A DNA stretch of 64,000 nucleotides from Photobacterium sp. GJ3 (GTDB lineage: Bacteria > Pseudomonadota > Gammaproteobacteria > Enterobacterales > Vibrionaceae), in the NCBI RefSeq assembly GCF_018199995.1, contig NZ_CP073578.1, positions 992,001-1,056,000 of the forward strand. The letters run 5' to 3'. A model generated the notes under the pieces. It had not been told where the DNA came from. It worked only from the letters and a program-made list of their open reading frames with translations, and searched no databases. Numbering within the stretch: position 1 is the stretch's first letter; the number at the start of each line of letters is the position of its first letter. Below, piece after piece: positions 1 through 8,239 of this stretch. A program made the translations under genes and the position numbers.

Positions 1-84
1 CGGGATGTGAACGGCGTCGGGCAGTTTCTGTCTGGCCTGCATCAGGCGCAGGACATTGCAGACAGCCAGCATTCAGAGGCTTGA
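1..84 (+). CDS. C-terminus of probable YoaA helicase (partial)
   Basis: An open frame runs from the first base to a TGA at 82-84 and encodes 27 residues (begins RDVNGV, ends HSEA). The fragment is too short to identify by sequence. Position is the main clue: in enterobacteria and vibrios the gene directly upstream of tsaB is yoaA, a DinG-like ATP-dependent helicase, and its stop commonly abuts the tsaB start, as here (TGA then ATG at 85). The assignment is synteny inference only. Confidence 0.45.
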   Translation, partial: RDVNGVGQFLSGLHQAQDIADSQHSEA

Positions 85-789
85 ATGAGCAGTAAGATTT
101 TAGCTGTAGATACCGCGACCGAGAATTGCTCCGTCGCGCTTATATCAGGAAGCGAAGTGATCGCACGTTGTGCGTTTGCGCCGCGTGAGCACACCACCAA
201 AATTTTGCCTATGGTTGATGAAGTTCTGGCAGAAGCCGGATATCGTCTGGGCGAACTGGACGCACTGGCCTTTGGCCGGGGACCGGGCAGTTTTACCGGG
301 GTTCGCATTGGTATTGGGATCGCTCAGGGATTGGCGTTCGGTGCAGATCTGCCCATGATTGGGGTGTCTACACTGGCGGCAATGGCTCAGGGGACGTACC
401 GCAAACATCAGGCAGAATACGTTCTGGCAGCCATCGATGCCCGAATGGGCGAAATCTACTGGGGTCAGTATCAGCGTCAGGTCAATGGCGACTGGAAGGT
501 TCTGGGCGATGAAGCCGTGTTCCCACCTGAATTGGCTGCAGATCGTTTGATTGCTGTGCCTGAAGCCCGCTGGTTGACCGCAGGGACCGGCTGGAAAAGT
601 TATGAGGAACAATTAGCGGCGCTGGCGGTCGAAAAGCAAGTCAGTACAGTCCTTTATCCTGAAGCCCAGGATATGGCCTGGCTGGCTCAGTTTGCTTTGC
701 AGCGTGGCGAAACGGTCGATGCTGAGCATGCCAGTCCGGTTTATCTGCGTGATGAAGTCACGTGGAAAAAATTGCCTGGTAGAGAATAA
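85..789 (+). CDS. tsaB: TsaB, tRNA t6A37 biosynthesis subunit
   Basis: This 234-residue cytoplasmic protein is the scaffold partner of TsaD in the TsaBDE complex that transfers threonylcarbamoyl to A37 of ANN-decoding tRNAs. The sequence has the ASKHA-type start [16 protein letters not shown] and the hallmark [13 protein letters not shown] at about residues 64-76, and the length matches E. coli TsaB (231). As in the family, the C-terminal half is divergent. The ATG follows the upstream stop directly, so translation is probably coupled. The neighbours (slp, fadD and rnd downstream) reproduce the E. coli yoaA-tsaB-yeaY-fadD-rnd order, which supports the call. Confidence 0.96.
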   Translation: MSSKILAVDTATENCSVALISGSEVIARCAFAPREHTTKILPMVDEVLAEAGYRLGELDALAFGRGPGSFTGVRIGIGIAQGLAFGADLPMIGVSTLAAMAQGTYRKHQAEYVLAAIDARMGEIYWGQYQRQVNGDWKVLGDEAVFPPELAADRLIAVPEARWLTAGTGWKSYEEQLAALAVEKQVSTVLYPEAQDMAWLAQFALQRGETVDAEHASPVYLRDEVTWKKLPGRE

Positions 790-812
790 ACGAATCAGGA
801 CATGACGCCTTT

Positions 813-1109
813 ATGGTCACCATACCGCGTTTACCGACAACCACTCAGGCGCCGCAGCGAACCCGGCGGACGAACCGAAAGCAGAAAACTGAAATTTCTG
901 CTTCGTCTGCACCTCAGCCGACTGTGGTGGCTCAAGTTGTTGCGGAAACGATCAAAGATCCGGCGCTGATAGAAAATGCGCGCAGTCAGGTGCAATACGA
1001 TAGCCCGCAGGGCAAAAATAAACAGGCATTGTCAGCCTATATGGACGTATTGCATCAGGCCAAACGGGAAGAATACGCCCGGCTGCTTGGTATCGACTTG
1101 TTCGTTTAA
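813..1109 (+). CDS. Small uncharacterised protein between tsaB and slp
   Basis: A 98-residue product that I cannot assign to a characterised family. Residues 1-40 are basic and rich in Thr, Arg, Gln and Pro, and look disordered. The C-terminal half (about 55-98) looks helical and ends in a compact block, YMDVLHQAKREEYARLLG, that reads like a folded or peptide-binding end. There is no signal peptide or membrane segment. The gene sits 23 bp downstream of tsaB on the same strand and is probably cotranscribed. The start ATG has only a weak GGA upstream. No overlapping gene on either strand explains the reading frame better, so I regard it as a real gene of unknown role. Confidence 0.65.
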   Translation: MVTIPRLPTTTQAPQRTRRTNRKQKTEISASSAPQPTVVAQVVAETIKDPALIENARSQVQYDSPQGKNKQALSAYMDVLHQAKREEYARLLGIDLFV

Positions 1110-1152
1110 GTGTTGCAGAGCTGTTCTTGAACGCTTCTTTGAAAAGGATCTT

Positions 1153-1707
1153 ATGGTGAAAAAGTCAATTCTTGGCGTGACCCTGCTGTTATTGAGCGGC
1201 TGTAGCCAACTGCCGGAAAGTTTGCAAACCGCTGCCGAGCAGCCCATCACTGATCTGACGATGGTGATTGAAAATCCGCAAGGTGTGCAGGGTAAAGATG
1301 TCAGGCTTGGTGGCGTGATTGCATCCGTTGTGAATGAAGCCGATCGTACCCGGCTAGAGATCGCAAGCTTGCCCACTGATCGTTCCGGACGACCGGATAT
1401 CCAGGCAAAGCCGCAGGGCCGCTTTATCGCTTATCTGGACGGTTTTGCCGATCCGATTGAATATGCTGCAGGTAAACTGGTGACCGTTGCCGGTCAGCTT
1501 CGCGGCAGCGAAATTGGTCAGATTGGTCATTTCGATTACACCTATCCGGTTGTTTTTGCACAAGGTCAGCAGGTCTGGCAGGTGAAAGAACGTATTCGTC
1601 TGGATGACATCGACGCCTATTACCGCTGTCTCGGGATACGTTGCCAGTATATTCACTACGGTTTCCGGCCGGGTGATGCGACCGTTCACTATCAACTGAC
1701 GCCGTAG
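1153..1707 (+). CDS. slp: Slp/YeaY family outer-membrane lipoprotein
   Basis: A 184-residue lipoprotein. The chosen ATG follows AAAAGGA and gives a signal sequence with lipobox LLSGC (lipid-modified Cys17). The open frame continues further upstream, but that part is not signal-like. The mature part (LPESLQTAAEQPITDL, then beta-rich segments with VRLGGVI and AAGKLVTVAGQLRG) matches the Slp family, whose E. coli members Slp and YeaY are starvation- or stress-induced outer-membrane lipoproteins of unclear biochemical role. YeaY occupies the same place between tsaB and fadD in E. coli. With no Asp after the Cys, outer-membrane sorting is expected. Confidence 0.9.
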   Translation: MVKKSILGVTLLLLSGCSQLPESLQTAAEQPITDLTMVIENPQGVQGKDVRLGGVIASVVNEADRTRLEIASLPTDRSGRPDIQAKPQGRFIAYLDGFADPIEYAAGKLVTVAGQLRGSEIGQIGHFDYTYPVVFAQGQQVWQVKERIRLDDIDAYYRCLGIRCQYIHYGFRPGDATVHYQLTP

Positions 1708-1767
1708 CCCTTTGTTTTACTGCGACCTCTGAATCAGAGATCAGCGCAGACCGAATGAGAATTCCCC

Positions 1768-2679
1768 ATGATGCACGAATGCCGATTGCACCTGGCCGAA
1801 ACTGAGTTGGCTGTCCTGGCTTCTTTCCAGCCCTGCCGGGGGGCCTTGCAGGCGGGAAGGCTGAAGGCGTTAGATTCGGAAAACCGGCCGATATTGCTCT
1901 GCCTGCATGGCTGGCATGATAACGCTGCCAGTTTTACACCTTTGTTTGAACCACTGAGTCAGGTATTTCATCTGGTTGCGATAGACTGGCCCGGACATGG
2001 GCTGTCAGCGCATCGCGATCCGGATAATTATTACTATTTCATGGATTACGTCGACACGCTGGCGCAGGTGATGCAGGCTATTTCCGGGGAATCTGTGATG
2101 CTGATGGGGCATTCATTAGGTGCGCTGGTGGCTGCTGCTTATGCAGGCGCTTATCCGGAAGCGGTGTCTGGCCTGATCCTTATCGAAGGACTGGTTCCGC
2201 TGTATGAAAATGCAGCCTTGGCTGCGGATCGGTTGCGCAGCGGGATCGACAGCCGGATGAAACGACGGCAACGACAGAAGCCCGCACTTAAGATGGACTC
2301 ATTTCAGGCCGCATTGTCAGTACGTTGTCGTGTCAACGGACTAACTTCGGAACAATTGCTGCCTTTGGTGCAGCGCGCGATTTATCAGGATGGTGAAGGC
2401 TGGTCCTGGCGTCATGATGACAAGTTACGCTGTGACTCATTAATCCGGCTGACCGAGGCGCAGTCGAAAGCACTGGTCGCCAGCATTGAATGCCCGGTGC
2501 TTTCCATTGTTGGCGACAAGGGATTTGCTCACTTAAAAGCGCCGGAGTCAGGCTTGTCCTGGTTTGCCAGCGCAGATCAGATTGTCGTGCCGGGCGGGCA
2601 TCATTGCCATCTGGAAAGTCCCCAAAAGGTTTGTGATCAGATTTTGCTGTTGACTTCAAAGTTCAAACAGCTGGTCTAA
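1768..2679 (+). CDS. Alpha/beta-hydrolase fold protein
   Basis: A 303-residue serine hydrolase of the alpha/beta fold. Visible parts are the oxyanion-region LHGWHDN (about 46-52), the DWPGHG turn (about 73-78), the nucleophile elbow GHSLG with Ser116, and a C-terminal GGHHCHLESP block that carries the catalytic His (His278 or nearby). The acid is probably Asp250 in IVGDKG. There is no signal peptide, so it should be cytoplasmic. It lies between slp and fadD, a position where vibrios often carry such a hydrolase, which hints at an esterase or thioesterase linked to lipid use. The substrate cannot be read from the sequence. Confidence 0.85.
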   Translation: MMHECRLHLAETELAVLASFQPCRGALQAGRLKALDSENRPILLCLHGWHDNAASFTPLFEPLSQVFHLVAIDWPGHGLSAHRDPDNYYYFMDYVDTLAQVMQAISGESVMLMGHSLGALVAAAYAGAYPEAVSGLILIEGLVPLYENAALAADRLRSGIDSRMKRRQRQKPALKMDSFQAALSVRCRVNGLTSEQLLPLVQRAIYQDGEGWSWRHDDKLRCDSLIRLTEAQSKALVASIECPVLSIVGDKGFAHLKAPESGLSWFASADQIVVPGGHHCHLESPQKVCDQILLLTSKFKQLV

Positions 2680-2796
2680 TCAGTTGTGTTAATTCAATGT
2701 TAATTGTGCTGTAATGCTTGCTTAGAACAAGTGTTTGAATATTCCGCTACAGCAATTTTATGGCGTTTGAAGCCCAAAAAAATAAAAGGAGAGTGC

Positions 2797-4497
2797 ATGG
2801 TGGATAAGGTTTGGCTTAACCGCTATCCGGAAGATGTACCGGCTGAAATCAACCCAGATAGTTACTCATCTCTGGTTGATCTTTTCGAACAGTCCATTCA
2901 GAAATATTCTGATCAGACCGCATTTATCAATATGGGTCAGGTGATGACTTTCAGGAAACTGGAAGAGCGGAGCCGGGCTTTTGCTGCTTATCTGCAAAAT
3001 GATCTGAAGCTGAAGAAGGGTGACCGGGTGGCAGTCATGATGCCAAACCTGCTTCAATACCCGATTGCACTGTTCGGTATTCTCCGCGCAGGCTGTGTGG
3101 TTGTAAACGTTAACCCGCTTTACACGCCACGGGAACTGGAGCATCAGTTGAATGACTCCGGCGCGAAAACCATCGTGATCGTGTCTAACTTTGCACATAC
3201 CCTGGAAAAAATTGTCGGAAACACAGCAGTTCAGCATGTGATTCTGACCAGCCTGGGCGATCAGCTGTCCCGTCCGAAAGGCACGCTGGTGAACTTTGTG
3301 GTGAAGTACATCAAAAAGATGGTGCCGAAATACCACCTGCCGCATGCCACGTCACTGAACCAGGCGCTGAAAAAAGGCCGTCGTATGCAGTATGTGAAAC
3401 CTTTGATTGAGGCTGAAGATACGGCATTCCTGCAGTACACCGGAGGAACGACGGGTGTTGCGAAAGGCGCGATTCTGACCCACAGAAACATGATTGCGAA
3501 CGTACTGCAGGCGAAAGCCGCTTATGGTCCGATCTTGTTTGAAGGCCGTGAATTTGTGGTCACTGCTTTGCCGTTGTATCACGTTTTCGCACTGACGGTG
3601 AACTGCCTGCTGTTTATCGAAATGGGCGGACAGAATTTGCTGATCACCAATCCGCGTGATATTCCGACCTTTGTCAAAGAGCTGAAGCGTTATCCGTTTA
3701 CGGCGCTGACCGGCGTAAACACGCTGTTCAATGCGCTGCTGAACAATGAAGATTTCCACGAGCTGGACTTCAGCAAATTGCGTTTGTCTGTGGGTGGCGG
3801 TATGGCGGTTCAGCGCTCTGTGGCTGAAAAATGGCTGGCGACAACCAAGAACTATCTGCTGGAAGGCTATGGCCTGACTGAATGTTCGCCTCTGGTTGCG
3901 GCTTATCCGCATGATCTGACGGTCTACAATGGCTCAATCGGTCTACCGGTCTCTTCAACTGAGATTCGGATTGTCGATGATGAAGGCCAGGTGCTGGCGA
4001 TGGACCAGACCGGCGAGCTGCAGGTCCGTGGTCCGCAGGTGATGAAAGGCTACTGGCAACGTCCTGAAGCAACCCGAGATGTGCTGACCGAAGATGGCTG
4101 GCTGTCGACCGGTGATGTGGTGCGTTTTGATGAAGACGGTTTCCTGCATATTGTCGACCGGAAAAAAGACATGATCCTGGTCTCTGGCTTTAACGTTTAC
4201 CCGAATGAAATTGAAGACGTTGTCGCGCTGCACGGAAAAGTGCTGGAAGTGGCCGCCATTGGTCAGCCCCATGAAACCTCGGGTGAAGTCGTCAAAATTT
4301 GTGTGGTCAAACGCGATCCAAGTCTGACGAAAGATGAACTGCTGGCCCATTGCCGACAATATCTCACCGGTTATAAAGTACCGCGATTGGTTGAATTCCG
4401 GGATGAGTTGCCGAAAACCAATGTTGGTAAGATATTGCGTCGTGCTTTGCGTGAAGAGTCAGACCAGCAGGCTCAGAAAGAGACCGCGCAAGCATAA
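2797..4497 (+). CDS. fadD: FadD, long-chain acyl-CoA synthetase
   Basis: This enzyme activates fatty acids to acyl-AMP and then acyl-CoA at the inner membrane, the entry step of beta-oxidation. The ATG after AAAAGGAGAG gives 566 residues (E. coli FadD is 561); the frame opens earlier, but those 31 codons lack a ribosome site. The AMP-binding P-loop [11 protein letters not shown] is at about 214-224. [10 protein letters not shown] block, the FACS-type [17 protein letters not shown] region and the RKKDMI hinge are all present, and the C-terminal lysine lies in [12 protein letters not shown] terminator follows. Placement upstream of rnd matches E. coli. I could not confirm a FadR or PsrA operator upstream. 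Confidence 0.97.
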   Translation: MVDKVWLNRYPEDVPAEINPDSYSSLVDLFEQSIQKYSDQTAFINMGQVMTFRKLEERSRAFAAYLQNDLKLKKGDRVAVMMPNLLQYPIALFGILRAGCVVVNVNPLYTPRELEHQLNDSGAKTIVIVSNFAHTLEKIVGNTAVQHVILTSLGDQLSRPKGTLVNFVVKYIKKMVPKYHLPHATSLNQALKKGRRMQYVKPLIEAEDTAFLQYTGGTTGVAKGAILTHRNMIANVLQAKAAYGPILFEGREFVVTALPLYHVFALTVNCLLFIEMGGQNLLITNPRDIPTFVKELKRYPFTALTGVNTLFNALLNNEDFHELDFSKLRLSVGGGMAVQRSVAEKWLATTKNYLLEGYGLTECSPLVAAYPHDLTVYNGSIGLPVSSTEIRIVDDEGQVLAMDQTGELQVRGPQVMKGYWQRPEATRDVLTEDGWLSTGDVVRFDEDGFLHIVDRKKDMILVSGFNVYPNEIEDVVALHGKVLEVAAIGQPHETSGEVVKICVVKRDPSLTKDELLAHCRQYLTGYKVPRLVEFRDELPKTNVGKILRRALREESDQQAQKETAQA

Positions 4498-4530
4498 TCT
4501 CGTAAAATACGATACACTGAACCCAAGTTT

Positions 4531-4558
4531 GTGCCGGTGGATTCGCCGGCACTTTAAT
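4531..4558 (+). terminator. Rho-independent terminator of fadD
   Basis: GTGCCGG (4531-4537) and CCGGCAC (4546-4552) form a 7 bp stem around an 8 nt loop, followed by TTTAATTTT. It lies 34 bp after the fadD stop. Confidence 0.75.
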
Positions 4559-4572
4559 TTTCATGCCACGTC

Positions 4573-4734
4573 ATACCAATCGCAGTAAATAACTGGTCAT
4601 CCTAGCTTGTTAAAATGTTCGATATCTGCGTTAGATTTTTTGATTGTAGAATAACTACTTATCTAAAAAATCTGCCTTGTTCTCAAACATTTTTCCTGCG
4701 CTATTTTTGATCACTTACTTACTTTGATTGGTAT
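4573..4734. mobile_element. MITE-like 162 bp inverted-repeat element
   Basis: The block begins ATACCAATC (4573-4581) and ends with its exact complement GATTGGTAT (4726-4734). Inside it is a long central palindrome: AGATTTTTT (4633-4641) pairs with AAAAAATCT (4665-4673), with GTAG/CTAC nested between them. It has no coding capacity and is AT-rich, and it fills the whole gap between the fadD terminator and rnd. Short elements with this outline and these ends recur in Vibrio and Photobacterium genomes as I remember them. Only one copy is visible here, so mobility is inference. No clear target duplication can be seen. Confidence 0.55.
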
Positions 4735-4774
4735 AAATTGAACAGGCTGATTTGGTCTGATGTAAAGGTGCGTT

Positions 4775-5896
4775 TTGAACTTTGAAATCATAACAACAAA
4801 CGACAGACTCGCAGAAGTATGTCAGCTGGCCAGTCAGTACCCGGCAGTGATGCTGGATACCGAATTTGTCCGGACAAGAACCTTATTTGCCCAGCTTGGT
4901 CTGATTCAGCTGTATGACGGTGAGCGGTTATCATTAATCGATCCGCTGGCACTCACCGATATGTCTCCGCTCTGGGATTTACTTCAAAACCCGGCTGTCA
5001 TTAAGGTGCTTCATGCCTGCGGAGAAGATCTGGAAGTCTTTCAGTCCGTGGCGGGCTGTATGCCGACCCCTATGGTTGATACGCAGATCATGGCGGCTTT
5101 CCTGGGACATGGTCTCTCAACAGGTTTTGGCGCACTGGTTCAGGAATACTTAGGCGTTGAACTTGAGAAAGGTGAGGCGAGAACGAATTGGCTGGCGCGT
5201 CCGTTAACGGCAAAGCAGTTGGATTATGCGGCGGCGGATGTGTTTTATCTGCTCCCACTGTATGAAAAATTACTGGCTGGTGTGGAAGCGAACGGCTGGA
5301 TGGATGCCTTGCAGCAAGAGTGTAATACTTTGCTGGTGAAGCGTAGCCGGGTGATTGATGACATGCAGGTGTATCAGGACATCAAAAATGCCTGGCAGCT
5401 TTCCCCGAAGCAACTGGCGATTTTACAAAAGCTCGCGGCATGGCGTTTGAAGGAAGCCAGAAAACGCGATTTGGCCCTGAACTTCGTTTTCAAAGAGCTG
5501 AACCTCTGGAAAGTGGCGCGGTTTGAAATCACCTCGAAAGCTGTGATGGCGCAGGAAGGCTTTGACGAGCGTGAAATTCAGCGTCATGGCAACCGTTTGA
5601 TTGCACTTGTCCGAGACGTCGAGCAGATGAGTGAGCTGGATTATCCCGCGCGTCTGACCCGGCTGGTTGATTATCCTGGCTATAAACAAATGGTGAAGCA
5701 CATCAAAGATGAAGTGAATGCCGTGTCGGCACACACTGGCCTGGCGCCTGAATTCCTGGCTTCCAAAAAGCAAATTCACCAGTTTCTGAGCTGGGCCTGG
5801 AAAAAAGGCTGCCCTGAAGATGCATTGCCTGAAATGCTGTCTACCTGGCGGCACGCACTCTTTGCGCATCGCATTTTACCTTTGATTCAAAAATAA
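4775..5896 (+). CDS. rnd: Ribonuclease D
   Basis: A 373-residue 3'-5' exoribonuclease that trims tRNA and other small RNA 3' ends. The DEDD exonuclease domain (about 1-170) shows Asp28 and Glu30 in MLDTEFVRTRT, the second acid in the HACGEDLEVF region and the third in DYAAADVFYLLPLYEKL. HRDC-type helical domains fill about 205-370. The start is a TTG at 4775-4777 with AAAGG 6 bases upstream; no better in-frame ATG covers the conserved N-terminus. The length equals E. coli RNase D (375). The MITE-like element ends 41 bp upstream, so it may supply or disturb the promoter. Confidence 0.95.
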   Translation: MNFEIITTNDRLAEVCQLASQYPAVMLDTEFVRTRTLFAQLGLIQLYDGERLSLIDPLALTDMSPLWDLLQNPAVIKVLHACGEDLEVFQSVAGCMPTPMVDTQIMAAFLGHGLSTGFGALVQEYLGVELEKGEARTNWLARPLTAKQLDYAAADVFYLLPLYEKLLAGVEANGWMDALQQECNTLLVKRSRVIDDMQVYQDIKNAWQLSPKQLAILQKLAAWRLKEARKRDLALNFVFKELNLWKVARFEITSKAVMAQEGFDEREIQRHGNRLIALVRDVEQMSELDYPARLTRLVDYPGYKQMVKHIKDEVNAVSAHTGLAPEFLASKKQIHQFLSWAWKKGCPEDALPEMLSTWRHALFAHRILPLIQK

Positions 5897-5913
5897 AATG
5901 CATCTCATCATTC

Positions 5914-5950
5914 AAAAAAATCCCCGGCCAGATGTGCCGGGGATTTTTTT
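5914..5950. terminator. Bidirectional terminator between rnd and minE
   Basis: TCCCCGGC (5921-5928) pairs with GCCGGGGA (5936-5943) around a 7 nt loop. An A run on the left and a T run on the right let it work for convergent rnd (plus) and minE (minus). Confidence 0.9.
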
Positions 5951-6209
5951 ATTTCTCATCAGGTAAGGTCACATTCAATTCCAGAACCGACAAATCTTCT
6001 TCTTTCTGGTCAAGATGTACCGTGACGTGTTCAGGGGACACGTCTACATACCGTCGGATGACATCCAGGATATCCTGCTTGAGTTGCGGCAGGTAACTTG
6101 GGTCTCCCATAGAGCCTGAGCGACGTTCAGCAACAATGATCTGCAGCCTTTCTTTCGCCACACTCGCGGTCGACTGTTTTTTGGGGCGGAAGAACTCTAG
6201 CAAAGCCAT
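5949..6209 (-). CDS. minE: MinE, topological factor of division-site selection
   Basis: An 86-residue protein that stimulates MinD ATPase and drives pole-to-pole oscillation of MinCD. The N-terminal membrane-targeting and anti-MinCD segment [20 protein letters not shown] and the following [10 protein letters not shown] stretch are typical. The C-terminal dimer domain ends in a beta strand, [14 protein letters not shown]. It is the last gene of the minCDE operon on the minus strand, 6 bp after minD. Its stop lies at the foot of the bidirectional terminator shared with rnd. Confidence 0.97.
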   Translation of the reverse strand: MALLEFFRPKKQSTASVAKERLQIIVAERRSGSMGDPSYLPQLKQDILDVIRRYVDVSPEHVTVHLDQKEEDLSVLELNVTLPDEK

Positions 6210-6215
6210 ATGTCA

Positions 6216-7028
6216 TTAGCCTCCGAATATTCGTTTCAGGAAGCCTTTCTTCTCTTCCTCAATGAATCTGAACGGGCGTTCTTCACCCAGCAAACGTGCG
6301 ACCGTGTCCTCATAGGCTTGGCCTGCATCTGATTCTGAATCAAAGATCACAGGTTCACCTTTGTTTGACGCATTCAGAACAGACTGGCTTTCCGGAATCA
6401 CACCCAGCAGAGGAATGTGCAGAATCTCTTCAACATCGGCCACACTCAGCATGTCACCCAGTGTCACGCGAGATGGGTTATACCGGGTCAGCAGCAAATG
6501 TTGCTTCACAGAAGATTCGCTGTTCTCTGCTCGGCGCGATTTGGAATCCAGGATGCCCAGGATGCGGTCCGAGTCACGAACGGAAGCAACTTCCGGGTTG
6601 GTGGTGACAATGGCTTCGTCTGCAAAATAGAGAGCCATCAGCGCGCCAGTCTCAATCCCAGCCGGCGAGTCACAGATTATGAAATCGAAACCCATTTCAT
6701 CCAGTTCTTTCAGAACTTTTTCTACGCCTTCTTTGCTCAGTGCATCTTTATCCCGGGTTTGGGAAGCAGGGAGCACGAACAGGTTTTCTACGCGTTTATC
6801 TTTAATCAGTGCCTGATTCAGTTTGGCTTCACCGTTAATGACATTGACGAAATCAAAGACAACCCGGCGTTCGCAGCCCATGATCAGATCCAGGTTTCGC
6901 AAGCCAATATCAAAGTCGATGACGGCGGTCTTCTTGCCTTTTAGTGCGAGGCCAGACGCAATGGCCGCACTGGAAGTCGTTTTTCCAACGCCACCTTTAC
7001 CTGAGGTCACCACGATAATTCGTGCCAT
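6216..7028 (-). CDS. minD: MinD, septum-site determining ATPase
   Basis: A 270-residue ParA/MinD-family ATPase that binds the inner membrane in its ATP form and recruits MinC and MinE. The deviant Walker A motif SGKGGVGKTT is at about 9-18. The switch region IDFDIGLRNLDL and the DSPAGIE Walker B-like segment follow. The amphipathic C-terminal membrane helix is EEEKKGFLKRIFGG. The start at 7028 is chosen because the protein then begins MARIIVVTSG as in all MinDs and has AAGGAA upstream; the longer open frame reads into the minC end. It sits 20 bp after minC. Confidence 0.98.
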   Translation of the reverse strand: MARIIVVTSGKGGVGKTTSSAAIASGLALKGKKTAVIDFDIGLRNLDLIMGCERRVVFDFVNVINGEAKLNQALIKDKRVENLFVLPASQTRDKDALSKEGVEKVLKELDEMGFDFIICDSPAGIETGALMALYFADEAIVTTNPEVASVRDSDRILGILDSKSRRAENSESSVKQHLLLTRYNPSRVTLGDMLSVADVEEILHIPLLGVIPESQSVLNASNKGEPVIFDSESDAGQAYEDTVARLLGEERPFRFIEEEKKGFLKRIFGG

Positions 7029-7048
7029 CTGTTTATTCCTTTTCAAAG

Positions 7049-7714
7049 TTATACAGCCAGATGCTCTATATTTAAATTGTTGTCTGTCAGTGAGATAACG
7101 ACACTCTTTCCCCAAAAGGTGTCGTGAATTTTATCGCTCAACCAGTAATTTCCGGCGATGGATATCAATTCCGATTGTAAATTATGGCAGAAAATCTGAG
7201 CGTGGTTTTCTCCGCTCGCGCCAGCAATCGCTCTGCCTCGCAGGCATCCATAAATATGAATGCATCCATCTGCAATGATTTCAGCACCTGCACTGACATG
7301 ATTCAATACGACGAGATCGCAATTTTTAGCATAAATCTGTTGTCCTGAGCGAACGGGCGCACGGACAACTTTTGTCGGTTGCATGACTGGGCTCGTCGCT
7401 TTGGCCTGCTTCGCTGCGTTCATGATGGCAAAGCCTGCCGATTTCGCCTGCGCTTGCAGGTGTGACGGCTTACAACCACTGATCCCCACAGGAATCATGC
7501 CTGCATCCTGAATCCCTTGTCGAAGCTGTTCAAAATCCAGCTGCTCATGACTGGACTGACTGACATCAATCACAAGCGGTGCATGGGCAAAGAAAGCGGG
7601 CGCCTGCTCGACTTTATCTTTCAGGAAAGTGATTGCCTGATCCAATCCGCCGTCTGCCAAATGTAATGATGAGAGCGTGTAGCTGCTCCCTTTCAGTTCT
7701 GCCGTTTTTGTCAT
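7049..7714 (-). CDS. minC: MinC, septum formation inhibitor
   Basis: A 221-residue inhibitor of FtsZ assembly that works with MinD. The N-terminal FtsZ-binding domain covers about 1-105 (LKGSSYTLSSLHL and so on). A basic and Ala-rich linker, AKQAKATSPVMQPTKVVRAP, leads to the C-terminal beta-helix, recognisable by the ladder NHVSAGAEIIADGCIHIYG followed by LRGRAIAGASGE. It is the first gene of the minCDE operon; the divergent ycgL gene starts 227 bp away. Confidence 0.97.
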   Translation of the reverse strand: MTKTAELKGSSYTLSSLHLADGGLDQAITFLKDKVEQAPAFFAHAPLVIDVSQSSHEQLDFEQLRQGIQDAGMIPVGISGCKPSHLQAQAKSAGFAIMNAAKQAKATSPVMQPTKVVRAPVRSGQQIYAKNCDLVVLNHVSAGAEIIADGCIHIYGCLRGRAIAGASGENHAQIFCHNLQSELISIAGNYWLSDKIHDTFWGKSVVISLTDNNLNIEHLAV

Positions 7715-7941
7715 GGCTTATTCTTCTGCGCGGAGAATTTCGCGCTCAGGTACGTTATCACATAGGTTATAGCATGTTATATTCCCCGGCAGGTCTCAGC
7801 AAGTTCTCCATGTCAGAGTTCTGCATAAAGATTAAATGATGAGCATGAGAGGGCAGAGAAAAGCCCCTAAGGCCTCTGCAAAGGAATGTTTTCCTTTTCT
7901 CGTGGTCAGATAGTGGTGAAAGGTAACCTGCAGGTTGGTTT

Positions 7942-8223
7942 ATGTTGTGTTCAATTTATAAAAGCCCAAAAAAAGAAAATACCTACTTATATATCAAGAC
8001 AAAAGATGATTTCTCCGAGGTTCCGGAAGCCTTACTGAGCACATTTGGCAAGCCTCAGTTCGTGATGGTTCTGAAACTGGTTGAAGGGAGAAAACTGGCG
8101 CTGGCGGACATCAGTAAGGTCAGAGAATCGCTGACAACGCAGGGTTATTATCTGCAATTACCGCCACCAGTGACTAATCTTTTGGATGAATATAAAGCAA
8201 ATAAATCACGGAATAATACCTGA
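7942..8223 (+). CDS. ycgL: YcgL-domain protein
   Basis: A 93-residue cytoplasmic protein of the YcgL family, found beside the min locus in many gamma-proteobacteria, with no established function. The family block [18 protein letters not shown] at the N-terminus, then [16 protein letters not shown], and the Pro-rich [13 protein letters not shown] near the end are clear. The stop TGA is 16 bp before the start of the lytic transglycosylase gene, so the two are probably cotranscribed. A structured segment lies upstream (7856-7901). Confidence 0.93.
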   Translation: MLCSIYKSPKKENTYLYIKTKDDFSEVPEALLSTFGKPQFVMVLKLVEGRKLALADISKVRESLTTQGYYLQLPPPVTNLLDEYKANKSRNNT

Positions 8224-8239
8224 TGGTGAAAGGATGGAT

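Noticed and set aside
2680..2796. FadR or PsrA operator upstream of fadD
   Set aside because: Only partial GTTTGAA-like halves near 2731-2740 are present, and no full operator can be supported by eye.
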